Positions 1-7,476 of a stretch of 44,591 bases of DNA are shown here, in pieces. The stretch comes from Ignavibacteria bacterium (GTDB lineage: Bacteria > Bacteroidota > Ignavibacteria > Ignavibacteriales > Melioribacteraceae): NCBI GenBank assembly GCA_016873835.1, contig VGVY01000008.1, positions 1-44,591 on the forward strand. Direction: 5' to 3'. Within the stretch, counting starts at the first letter, position 1, and each line of letters begins with the position of its first letter. A program made the translations under genes and the position numbers. The notes below the pieces were generated by a model, which worked only from the letters and a program-made list of their open reading frames with translations, was not told where the DNA came from and made no database searches.

Positions 1-261
1 GGATATGAAGAATTTCCATTCGGATTGGGTCATCAAGTTGGAAGATTTTCACATGATGGAACTGCATTGCTTGGTCCAGCATGGGAAAAATATGCACAAA
101 AACCATTTCAAAAATTAGAACCCGGAATGGTTTTTACAATTGAGCCAAGATTAACTGTTGCTGGGCATGGAGTTGTTTCGATTGAAGAAATGATTGTTGT
201 AACTGAAAATGGTGCCGATTGGCTGACAACTCCGCAAAAAGAATTAATTTTAATCAACTAA
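1..261 (+). CDS. M24 family metallopeptidase (Xaa-Pro peptidase), 3' part only
   Basis: This is the C-terminal 86 codons of a gene that begins before the window; the frame is open from base 1. The fragment shows the end of the pita-bread fold of M24 peptidases: a GLGHQVGR segment with the metal-ligand His, an FTIEPRL segment with a metal-ligand Glu, and a closing IEEMIVVTENG segment with the last metal-ligand Glu. This pattern is that of Xaa-Pro dipeptidases/aminopeptidases (prolidase, PepP/PepQ) rather than methionine aminopeptidase, although the missing N-terminal half would decide it. Such enzymes cleave before proline or hydroxyproline. It lies 18 bp upstream of a proline-dehydrogenase-family gene on the same strand, so it probably feeds imino acids into the pathway encoded next to it. 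Confidence 0.85.
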   Translation, partial: GYEEFPFGLGHQVGRFSHDGTALLGPAWEKYAQKPFQKLEPGMVFTIEPRLTVAGHGVVSIEEMIVVTENGADWLTTPQKELILIN

Positions 262-279
262 TTCAACTAAGGTAAGAAA

Positions 280-1209
280 TTGAGTTTTTCCAGAAATGTA
301 TTATTATGGATGTCGCAAAATGAATGGCTCAAAAAGCATGTTCCAACTTGGCGATTTGTAAAAAAAGCAGTTAAAAAATTTATGCCCGGAGAAACAGAAG
401 ATGCAGCTTTTGAAGCATCAATAAAATATTCTTCTAATAATATTCAAATTGTTATTACAAAACTTGGCGAAAATATAGCACAACTAAATGATGCCGAATT
501 AGTTAGAGATCATTACCTTCAGCTAATCGACAAAATAAATTTATCATCGCTCGATGTTGAAATCTCGGTTAAACTCACACAGCTCGGTTTTGACTTATCA
601 GAAGAAAAGACAAAATTATTTGTAACCGAAATTGCTAAGAAAATATTTAATAACCTTAGAAATACTTTTTATATTGATATCGAAAGTAGCGATTACACAC
701 AGAGGACAGTAGATTTTTACAAAAACATTTTATTGGGTTCTGAAAATGTTGGGCTTTGCCTTCAAGCTTATTTATATAGAACTGAAAAAGATTTGACCGA
801 GCTACTTGAATTAAATTCTTCGATACGCCTGGTAAAAGGCGCATATAAAGAACCAGCGGATATAGCATTTCCAGAAAAAGCTAAGGTTGATGAAAATTAT
901 TTTCTTTTGTCTAAAATGATGATGAATAAAACGCTTGAGAAAAATTTACGAATGATTTATGCTACGCACGATGAAAAATTAATTGCAAGAATAATTGATG
1001 AATCAAAAAATATTGGATTAAAAAAAGAACAGCTGGAATTTCAAATGCTGTATGGAATAAAATCCTCTTTTCAAAGAAAACTTGCTGCCGAAGGATTTAA
1101 AGTCCGTGTATTAATTTCCTATGGTCAATCATGGTACCCTTGGTATCTGCGAAGACTTGCAGAAAGACCGGCAAATGTCTGGTTCGTTTTGAAAAATTTA
1201 ATTAGCTAA
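280..1209 (+). CDS. Proline dehydrogenase family protein, probable hydroxyproline dehydrogenase
   Basis: This 309-residue FAD enzyme is a monofunctional ProDH (TIM barrel) that oxidises proline to P5C or hydroxyproline to 3-hydroxy-P5C and passes electrons to quinone. Family motifs seen are SVKLTQLG (Lys98), YIDIES (Asp133), RLVKGAYKEP (183-192) and YLRRLAERPANV (289-300), where Arg291, Arg292 and Glu295 match Arg555, Arg556 and Glu559 of E. coli PutA. The segment before it reads RVLISYG, where proline-specific enzymes have RVYVPYG: Leu278 replaces the conserved Tyr (PutA Tyr540). That Tyr is known to favour proline over hydroxyproline, and vertebrate hydroxyproline dehydrogenase also lacks it. 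A TTG start is chosen because an AAGGT ribosome-binding site precedes it and no upstream ATG is available. Neighbouring HOGA-like, AGT-like and P5CDH genes support a hydroxyproline role. Confidence 0.88.
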   Translation: MSFSRNVLLWMSQNEWLKKHVPTWRFVKKAVKKFMPGETEDAAFEASIKYSSNNIQIVITKLGENIAQLNDAELVRDHYLQLIDKINLSSLDVEISVKLTQLGFDLSEEKTKLFVTEIAKKIFNNLRNTFYIDIESSDYTQRTVDFYKNILLGSENVGLCLQAYLYRTEKDLTELLELNSSIRLVKGAYKEPADIAFPEKAKVDENYFLLSKMMMNKTLEKNLRMIYATHDEKLIARIIDESKNIGLKKEQLEFQMLYGIKSSFQRKLAAEGFKVRVLISYGQSWYPWYLRRLAERPANVWFVLKNLIS

Positions 1210-1251
1210 TTTTTTAAACTTATAACATGACTATTCAATATTAAGGTTAGA

Positions 1252-2142
1252 ATGAAACAGCTAAAAGGTATTTTGCCCCCAATCACAACTCCGTTTATCA
1301 AGGGGGAACTTTCTATAGAAAAACTTGAATTCAACATCTCCAAATGGAACTCAACTTCTTTAAGCGGTTATGTTGTTATGGGTTCCAATGGAGAATCTGT
1401 TTTATTAACAAGAGATGAAAAATTAAAGCTTATTGAAGCAGCAAAAAAATTTGCATCGGAAGAAAAATTATTAATTGCTGGAACCGGAAGCGATTCTATC
1501 AAAGAAACGATTAACTTAACAAATGACTCTGCGAAACTAGGTGTAGATTATGCACTTGTTTTAACGCCATCATTTTATAAATCTGAAATGAAGCATGAAG
1601 CGTTTGTAAAATATTTTTCTTTAGTGGCTGATTCAACTGATATCCCAATAATTATCTACAACGTGCCAAAATTCACTGGTGTTGATATTGAAACAGAAAC
1701 TGTGCTTGAACTTTCTAAGCATCAAAATATTGCCGGTATAAAAAACAGCACAGAAAATATAAGGCAGATAATTGAGTTTGTTTCAAAAACAAAAAATGAG
1801 TTCAATGTTTTAGTTGGTACTGCTTCAATGCTTTATTCTGGATTTACTTCTGGTGCTGTTGGAGGAATTGTTGCGCTCGCAAATATAGCTCCGAAAGAAA
1901 CTGTTCAGATTCATGAATTTGTCAATCAAGGGAATTTAATTGATGCACTTTCTCTTCAACAAAAAATGATTCCGATAAATAAGGCTGTAACATCAAAATT
2001 TGGTGTTGCTGGATTGAAGGCTGCTATGGACTTGCTTGGTTATTATGGCGGAGATCCTCGTGTTCCTTTAGCTCCATTAAATGAATTGAATAAAAATATT
2101 CTGATTAATATTCTTAAAGATTCTGGTCTGCTAAATAATTGA
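1252..2142 (+). CDS. 4-hydroxy-2-oxoglutarate aldolase (HOGA1-like, DapA/NAL superfamily)
   Basis: This 296-residue class I aldolase belongs to the DHDPS/N-acetylneuraminate lyase superfamily. The Schiff-base Lys is Lys164 (in AGIKNST), the catalytic Tyr is Tyr136 (in IIIYNVP), and the substrate-binding GSNGE loop is at 44-48. The spacings Ser45-Tyr136 (91) and Tyr136-Lys164 (28) equal those of human HOGA1 (Ser77, Tyr168, Lys196). The C-terminal FGVAGLKAAMDLLGYYGG stretch matches the HOGA1 C-terminus from memory much better than it matches DapA. The expected reaction is 4-hydroxy-2-oxoglutarate to pyruvate plus glyoxylate, the fourth step of hydroxyproline catabolism. It has an AAGG ribosome-binding site. 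The neighbours (ProDH before, AGT after) supply its substrate pathway and consume glyoxylate. The alternative is another DapA-family aldolase with a different keto acid. Confidence 0.87.
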   Translation: MKQLKGILPPITTPFIKGELSIEKLEFNISKWNSTSLSGYVVMGSNGESVLLTRDEKLKLIEAAKKFASEEKLLIAGTGSDSIKETINLTNDSAKLGVDYALVLTPSFYKSEMKHEAFVKYFSLVADSTDIPIIIYNVPKFTGVDIETETVLELSKHQNIAGIKNSTENIRQIIEFVSKTKNEFNVLVGTASMLYSGFTSGAVGGIVALANIAPKETVQIHEFVNQGNLIDALSLQQKMIPINKAVTSKFGVAGLKAAMDLLGYYGGDPRVPLAPLNELNKNILINILKDSGLLNN

Positions 2143-2166
2143 CCATACGTGCTAAACGGAGAAAAA

Positions 2167-3279
2167 ATGATAAATACATTTACACCGCAAAATAGAATTT
2201 TAATGGGACCCGGTCCTTCAAATGTTAATCCAAAAGTATATGATGCATTATCTAAAGCAACCTTGGGACATCTCGACCCGCAGTTTATTGAATTGATGAA
2301 TGATTTAATAAAACTTCTTCAATACACTTTTAAAACGGAAAATAATAGCACATTTGTTCTTTCAGGCCCAGGCTCTTTAGGAATGGAAGCTGCTCTTGTA
2401 AACCTAATTGAACCGGATGATAAAGTTGTGGTTTGTGTTGGAGGGTTTTTTGCTAATCGTATGACACAAATGGTTGAAAAATTTGGCGGAAACTTGATTA
2501 CCGTAAAGGAAACATGGGGACGTGCAATCGATCCTCAAAAACTTGAAGATACTTTGAAGGATAATCCTGATACAAAAATTGTAGCTTTTGTTCATGCAGA
2601 AACATCAACTGGTGCTTTATCAAATATTAAAACTCTTTCGGAGATTGCTCATAAACATAATTGCCTCGTTATTGCAGATGTTGTAACGTCACTTGGTGCT
2701 TGTGAGGTAAGAGTTGAGGAATGGAAGCTTGATGCAGTTTATTCATGTTCACAAAAAGGATTAGCATGTGTTGCTGGTATGTCCCCAATGACCTTCAGCG
2801 AAAAAGCTGTCCACAAAATTTTGAATAGAAAATCACAAGTACGCAGCTGGTTCTGTGATTATAAATTATTGATGTCATATTGGAGCGGAGAAAAAAGAGC
2901 TTATCATCATACAGCTCCGGCAAATCAATTTTATGGATTACACACAGCTCTTCAAATACTTCATGAGGAGGGGATAGAAAATTCCTGGCGGCGTCATAAA
3001 GAAAATTCTGTAAAATTAATTTCCAAATTAAAGGAGATAGGACTTGAGCCGCTTGTTCCAGAAAAAGAAAGAATTCCAAATCTAATCACGGTAAAAATTC
3101 CTGAGGGAGTTGATGATGTCAAAATTAGATTAGAACTTTTAAATAAACACAATTTAGAAATTGGTGCTGGACTTGGAGAGCTTGTTGGAAAGGTTTGGAG
3201 AATTGGGCTGATGGGTTATAATTCAAATGACAAAATGATCGACTACTGTATTAGTTCATTAAAAGATGTGTTGAAATGA
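2167..3279 (+). CDS. Class V aminotransferase, alanine-glyoxylate aminotransferase type
   Basis: This 370-residue PLP enzyme is of the AGXT/serine-glyoxylate aminotransferase family. The N-terminal GPGPSNV loop is at 14-20, the PLP-ring Asp is Asp171 (in VIADVVTS), the PLP Schiff-base Lys is Lys197 (in SCSQKG), and the substrate carboxylate Arg is Arg345 (in KVWRIGLMG). The segments YHHTAP and ENSWRRHKE are characteristic of AGXT-type enzymes. The likely role is transfer of an amino group from alanine (or serine) to glyoxylate to give glycine, removing the toxic glyoxylate made by the upstream aldolase. I start at the ATG at 2167 because GGAG lies 6 bp before it; a GTG at 2149 is possible. 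The last four bases overlap the next gene (ATGA), indicating translational coupling. Confidence 0.88.
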   Translation: MINTFTPQNRILMGPGPSNVNPKVYDALSKATLGHLDPQFIELMNDLIKLLQYTFKTENNSTFVLSGPGSLGMEAALVNLIEPDDKVVVCVGGFFANRMTQMVEKFGGNLITVKETWGRAIDPQKLEDTLKDNPDTKIVAFVHAETSTGALSNIKTLSEIAHKHNCLVIADVVTSLGACEVRVEEWKLDAVYSCSQKGLACVAGMSPMTFSEKAVHKILNRKSQVRSWFCDYKLLMSYWSGEKRAYHHTAPANQFYGLHTALQILHEEGIENSWRRHKENSVKLISKLKEIGLEPLVPEKERIPNLITVKIPEGVDDVKIRLELLNKHNLEIGAGLGELVGKVWRIGLMGYNSNDKMIDYCISSLKDVLK

Positions 3280-3881
3280 AATCGAAGTTTTTTGTAAGCA
3301 TTATTTTATTTATTTGTTTCTTATTATCTGGAGCAACTATTGCTAAACAGCAAAAGACTAACCAGAATACATTTGTAAACAAAACTTATAAATACCAATT
3401 TCAATATCCATCCTATTTTAACATAGAAGATAAGTTTGATGATGAGATTTATCTTGATTATCAAAATACTCATTTGATTATCAGGGTGTTAGATTTAGAA
3501 ACGTTATTTGCTGAATACTCTCTTGTAAACAAAAATTTTAATCCTAAGGATGACAAGTTTGTAACAGTTTCACAATTTCATTCAATAATAGTTAGCGGAG
3601 CAGATGGCCCTGACGGCTCAGTTTATTTAGATGATTCCTACCTTACTGATGATTTTATTTCTCAAAATAATTTAAGGATTATAAAATTTCATGCAGATAT
3701 GGTAAGAGAAGATTATAACTCCAAAATAACAAAGGTAGGCCGGGCTGGTCCTTTTTATGGAATTAAGCTGAATAATAAGCATTCATTGTATATTACATTT
3801 AATTATGGATTAGAATTGGCTGATAATGAAATCGAAAAAATGTTAGATTCTATTACAAAATCGGTCGTTTTAACTAAATGA
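3276..3881 (+). CDS. Exported protein of unknown function within the hydroxyproline cluster
   Basis: I do not recognise this 201-residue protein with certainty. It has a signal peptide of about 22 residues (MKSK, then a hydrophobic core, then SGATIAK), so it acts outside the cytoplasm. After that comes a mature domain with a YKYQFQYPSYFNIED start that resembles small PsbP-like domains, which often begin with a Tyr-x-Phe-x-Tyr-Pro stretch; this is only a similarity of pattern. There are no further membrane segments, cysteines or metal motifs. Its ATG overlaps the stop of the aminotransferase gene by four bases, so it is made from the same message. It could be a periplasmic binding or accessory factor for the peptide/imino-acid pathway, but nothing in its sequence proves that. 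Confidence 0.7.
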   Translation: MKSKFFVSIILFICFLLSGATIAKQQKTNQNTFVNKTYKYQFQYPSYFNIEDKFDDEIYLDYQNTHLIIRVLDLETLFAEYSLVNKNFNPKDDKFVTVSQFHSIIVSGADGPDGSVYLDDSYLTDDFISQNNLRIIKFHADMVREDYNSKITKVGRAGPFYGIKLNNKHSLYITFNYGLELADNEIEKMLDSITKSVVLTK

Positions 3882-3970
3882 TGCCTTAATTGAGGTGAAC
3901 TCGCCATTATTTTTTCCTAATTTTACCTACCAAAAAAATTGATTAACTATAAAAGAAAAAAGGACACATT

Positions 3971-5608
3971 ATGGCAAATGCTATTTTTAATGTACCATTA
4001 CCACCAAATGAACCAGTAAAAAGTTATGCACCAGGCTCACCGGAAAAGAAAGCACTTAAATTAAAACTCGATGAATTAGCAAACCAGCAAATTGAAATCC
4101 CGATAATTATTGGCGGAAAAGAAATTAAAACAAACGACACCGATAATTGTGTAATGCCGCATAACCATAAACATGTAATAGCAAAATATCACAAGGTCAG
4201 CGCAAAAGAAGTTAAGATGGCAATTGATAATGCAATGGAAGCTCATAAACTTTGGAGCAGAATGGAATGGCAAGATAGAGCTGCAATTTTTCTAAAAGCT
4301 GCCGATCTTTTAAGTTTAACTGAATGGAGATACATTTTAAATGCAGCAACTATGCTTGGTCAAAGTAAAAATCCATTTCAAGCAGAAATTGATGCTGCTG
4401 CTGAGCTAGCAGATTTTTTTAGATTCAATGCATATTATGCGACACAAATTTATAAAGAACAGCCTCTTCACTCTCCTTTTGGAATGTGGAATAGAATGGA
4501 ATACAGACCACTTGAAGGATTTATTTTTGCAGTTGCACCATTCAACTTTACATCGATAACTGGCAATTTACCGACAGCACCGGCTTTAATGGGAAATGTA
4601 TCGTTATTAAAACCAGCTTCCAGTTCTGTGTATTCGGCATATTGGATTATGAAACTGCTTGAAGCCGCCGGCTTACCTCCGGGAGTAATTAATTTTGTTC
4701 CGGGTTCAGGTTCTAAAGTTGGTAATCCAGTTATGGATTCTGAGTACTTTGGCGGAATTCATTTTACCGGATCTACTCCAACATTCCAAGCAATGTGGAG
4801 AACAGCTGCAAACAATTTGCCTAAATACCGCACTTATCCAAGAATAGTTGGCGAAACCGGAGGAAAGGATTTTATTTTTGCTCATTCGAGTGCTGATGTA
4901 ACAGCTTTAGGAGTTGCTCTTATTCGAGGTGCATTTGAATATCAAGGACAAAAATGTTCTGCTGCTTCAAGAGCATACATTTCAAAATCAATTTGGAAGG
5001 AATTAAAAGACTACATGATTGCAGAATTAAAAACGGTCAAAATGGGCGATCCGTATGATTTTACAAATTTCTTTAATGCAGTAATTGATAAGAATGCATT
5101 TGATTCAATAAGTGAATACATCAAGTATGCAAAAGATGCCAAGGATGCCGAAATAATTTTTGGTGGAGGGTGTGATGATTCTATGGGATATTTTATAGAA
5201 CCGACTGTAATAGAAACATCGAACCCAAAATTCAAAACAATGGAAGAAGAAATTTTCGGTCCGGTTTTAACAATTTATGTTTATGATGATAACAAATATG
5301 AAGAAACTCTTCAATTATGCGATCAAACTTCGCCGTTTTCATTGACCGGGGCAATTTTTGCGCAAGATAGATACGCTGTTGAAAGGGCAGATAAAGTTCT
5401 TACCAATGCTGCCGGCAACTTTTATATCAACGATAAACCCACTGGTGCTGTTGTTGGTCAGCAACCATTTGGAGGTGCGCGTGCAAGTGGAACAAATGAC
5501 AAGGCTGGCAGTTATCTTAATTTATTAAGATGGGTTTCTGCAAGAACAATAAAAGAAAACTTTATTCCTCCAAAAGATTATCGATATCCATTTTTAAATG
5601 AAAGATAA
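3971..5608 (+). CDS. pruA: L-glutamate gamma-semialdehyde (P5C) dehydrogenase, ALDH4A1 type
   Basis: This 545-residue NAD-dependent aldehyde dehydrogenase oxidises glutamate semialdehyde (from P5C) to glutamate, or 4-hydroxyglutamate semialdehyde (from 3-hydroxy-P5C) to 4-hydroxyglutamate. The catalytic Cys329 lies in YQGQKCSAASR and the general-base Glu295 in GETGGKDF; their spacing of 34 equals that of human ALDH4A1. The oxyanion-hole Asn is Asn192 in APFNFTS. The C-terminal NAAGNFYIND and VGQQPFGGARASGTNDKAG stretches are the ALDH4A1-type substrate loop. Its length and sequence resemble the animal mitochondrial enzyme more than the C-terminal half of PutA. An AAAAAAGGA ribosome-binding site precedes the ATG. 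It is the second oxidative step after the ProDH-family enzyme at 280-1209, with three other pathway genes in between. Confidence 0.93.
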   Translation: MANAIFNVPLPPNEPVKSYAPGSPEKKALKLKLDELANQQIEIPIIIGGKEIKTNDTDNCVMPHNHKHVIAKYHKVSAKEVKMAIDNAMEAHKLWSRMEWQDRAAIFLKAADLLSLTEWRYILNAATMLGQSKNPFQAEIDAAAELADFFRFNAYYATQIYKEQPLHSPFGMWNRMEYRPLEGFIFAVAPFNFTSITGNLPTAPALMGNVSLLKPASSSVYSAYWIMKLLEAAGLPPGVINFVPGSGSKVGNPVMDSEYFGGIHFTGSTPTFQAMWRTAANNLPKYRTYPRIVGETGGKDFIFAHSSADVTALGVALIRGAFEYQGQKCSAASRAYISKSIWKELKDYMIAELKTVKMGDPYDFTNFFNAVIDKNAFDSISEYIKYAKDAKDAEIIFGGGCDDSMGYFIEPTVIETSNPKFKTMEEEIFGPVLTIYVYDDNKYEETLQLCDQTSPFSLTGAIFAQDRYAVERADKVLTNAAGNFYINDKPTGAVVGQQPFGGARASGTNDKAGSYLNLLRWVSARTIKENFIPPKDYRYPFLNER

Positions 5609-5618
5609 AACTCTTTAT

Positions 5619-5642
5619 ACCCTTCCCAATCAAGGGAAGGGT
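5619..5642 (+). terminator. Hairpin after P5C dehydrogenase gene
   Basis: A perfect 9-bp stem (ACCCTTCCC at 5619-5627 with GGGAAGGGT at 5634-5642) closes a 6-base loop, 10 bp after the dehydrogenase stop codon. The T-run after it is short (TTT), so it may only attenuate transcription into the peptidase gene that starts 17 bp further on. Confidence 0.6.
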
Positions 5643-5659
5643 TTCAATAAGGATTAATT

Positions 5660-6952
5660 ATGAAAAAGTATATTAATATTTTTATTCTGTTGCTTTTTGT
5701 TTCATCGTTTTCTTTTTCCCAATCAGAATCTGAATTATATTCTAAGTTAAAAACAATAAAAGAAATTTCTTCGATTGAGGTTATAAAAGCTGACACAACA
5801 TTTAAAGAAGCATATGAAATAATGTTTGAACAGCCATTCGATCATCAAAACCTGGGTGGGCCAAAATTCAAACAAAGAATTTTTCTTTCTCATCTCGATT
5901 TCACGAAACCGGTAGTTTTTATCAATGAAGGTTATGCAGCAAATAGAAATTATAAATCCGAACTTTCACGGATAATTGAATCAAACCAAATTATTGTTGA
6001 GCACCGCTACTTTGGAAAATCAACTTTGGGAGTGGATGACTGGCAATATCTTACGACCAAACAAAGTTCAGATGATCATTATGCAATTATTAATGCATTA
6101 AAAAAAATCTATAACGGAAAGTGGATAAGCACCGGAATAAGCAAGGGCGGGCAAACTTCAATCTTCTTAAAATATTATCACCCAGATGCGGTTGATGTTT
6201 CAGTGCCTTATGTAGCTCCATTAAATCTGAGTCAGGAAGATCCAAGAATCTATGAATTTTTCTACAATGTTGGCGATGAAGAATGCCGCTCCAAAGTTAC
6301 TCAGTTCCAAAGAACAGCATTGCAGAGGAGAGATGAAATATTGCCTATGATTAAAGAATATTCATCAGAGAAAAAATACACTTATTCAATTGGATTAGAT
6401 TTTGCTTATGAATATGCAGTTCTTGAATATGCTTTTTCATTCTGGCAGTGGTATAATGATGGCTGCAATAAGATTCCAGCGCCAGATGCACCGGCAAAAG
6501 AATATTATGAAAACATGAAAAGCCTGATGGATTATGTATCAGATCAAAGTCAAAATTATTTTGCTCCTTTTATGTATCAAGCATATACAGAAGTTGGATA
6601 CTATGGATATGAGCTTGGGCAGTTCAGCGATGTTTTGAAATTTCTTAAAGGTGATATAGTAAGCAGCTGTATTTTCTTTCCAAACGGATGTGAACTAAAA
6701 TTCAACAACGAATTAATGCCTAAAGTAAATCAATTTATTCAAGAAAAAGGAAACAACATGCTCTATATTTATGGAGAGCTTGATGCTTGGTCATCCACTG
6801 CTGTTGAGATTGGAAGTAAAACAAATGCTGTTAAAATGGTTAAGAAAGGCGGTTCGCATAGAACTCGAATCAACAGTTTTAGCGATGAAGAAAAAGAGAA
6901 TATCTTCAATACGCTTGAAAATTGGTTAGATATAAAAATCAATAGGAATTGA
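5660..6952 (+). CDS. Secreted S37-family serine peptidase (tripeptidyl-aminopeptidase type)
   Basis: This 430-residue alpha/beta-hydrolase peptidase has a signal peptide cleaved around residues 20-21 (SFSFSQ). The nucleophile is Ser161 in TGISKGGQT, an elbow typical of Peptidase_S37 (PS-10), and it is followed by YVAPLN. The likely Asp is Asp375 (YGELDAWS) and the likely His is His400 (KGGSHRTR). An HRYFG motif at 115-119 precedes the lid region (about 200-330), as in S28/S37 enzymes. Known S37 members release tripeptides from protein N-termini outside the cell. Sitting directly behind a proline/hydroxyproline degradation cluster, it may help digest collagen-like or proline-rich peptides. The specificity is inference; the family is clear. 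It may also have its own promoter after the hairpin at 5619-5642. Confidence 0.85.
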   Translation: MKKYINIFILLLFVSSFSFSQSESELYSKLKTIKEISSIEVIKADTTFKEAYEIMFEQPFDHQNLGGPKFKQRIFLSHLDFTKPVVFINEGYAANRNYKSELSRIIESNQIIVEHRYFGKSTLGVDDWQYLTTKQSSDDHYAIINALKKIYNGKWISTGISKGGQTSIFLKYYHPDAVDVSVPYVAPLNLSQEDPRIYEFFYNVGDEECRSKVTQFQRTALQRRDEILPMIKEYSSEKKYTYSIGLDFAYEYAVLEYAFSFWQWYNDGCNKIPAPDAPAKEYYENMKSLMDYVSDQSQNYFAPFMYQAYTEVGYYGYELGQFSDVLKFLKGDIVSSCIFFPNGCELKFNNELMPKVNQFIQEKGNNMLYIYGELDAWSSTAVEIGSKTNAVKMVKKGGSHRTRINSFSDEEKENIFNTLENWLDIKINRN

Positions 6953-7044
6953 TTATAAAACGAGAATAGATATTTTTTTCTTGAATAAATCCTTTTGAAA
7001 AGTTAACATTAGCTAAGTTTTTTCATTTTTAATTCGGAGTTTAA

Positions 7045-7473
7045 ATGAAAACTGTAAAAGAAATGCTTGAGGGCAGAACTCTTCATACAACTAAATCCGG
7101 AACTAATATTATGGATGTTGTCTGTTACATGGCAAAACAGAATATTGGACTTGTTCCAGTTTTGGATTCCGATGGAAAATTGTTAGGTGTATTTTCTGAA
7201 CGCGACCTTGTACGCAGAGTTATATCTAAAAATCTAGACCTCAACAAAACTTTGGTTGATGATGTTATGACAAAAGATTTAGTTATGGCTGATGTAACCG
7301 AATCGAATCAGGAGTGTTTTAAAAAAATGAAAGATAGAAAAACACGACACATATTAATTATAGAAAACGAAAAACTTGTCGGTATCCTTTCTATTAGAGA
7401 TTTGCTGGAAATAGATATACAAGTTCAACAAGAAACAATCGAAGTTCTTCATAATTATATATATTCAAAATAA
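7045..7473 (+). CDS. Tandem CBS-domain protein
   Basis: This 142-residue cytoplasmic protein consists of little else than two CBS domains, at about residues 8-64 and 72-136. Each has the usual pattern of a hydrophobic strand followed by GV(F/L)S.RDL (LGVFSERDLVRR and VGILSIRDLLE). Such stand-alone CBS pairs bind adenine nucleotides and act as energy sensors or regulators, but the partner cannot be deduced. It is followed after three bases by a DUF2721 membrane protein gene, suggesting co-transcription, and the next gene overlaps that one in turn. No catalytic domain is attached. Confidence 0.88.
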   Translation: MKTVKEMLEGRTLHTTKSGTNIMDVVCYMAKQNIGLVPVLDSDGKLLGVFSERDLVRRVISKNLDLNKTLVDDVMTKDLVMADVTESNQECFKKMKDRKTRHILIIENEKLVGILSIRDLLEIDIQVQQETIEVLHNYIYSK

Positions 7474-7476
7474 TTT

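Noticed and set aside
2795-3079. Open frame antisense to the aminotransferase gene
   Set aside because: It is a shadow of the coding strand; the plus-strand gene has complete class V aminotransferase motifs.
1-6952. Bacterial hydroxyproline epimerase route
   Set aside because: No proline-racemase-type epimerase, D-hydroxyproline dehydrogenase or deaminase gene is present; the cluster fits the animal-type route instead.
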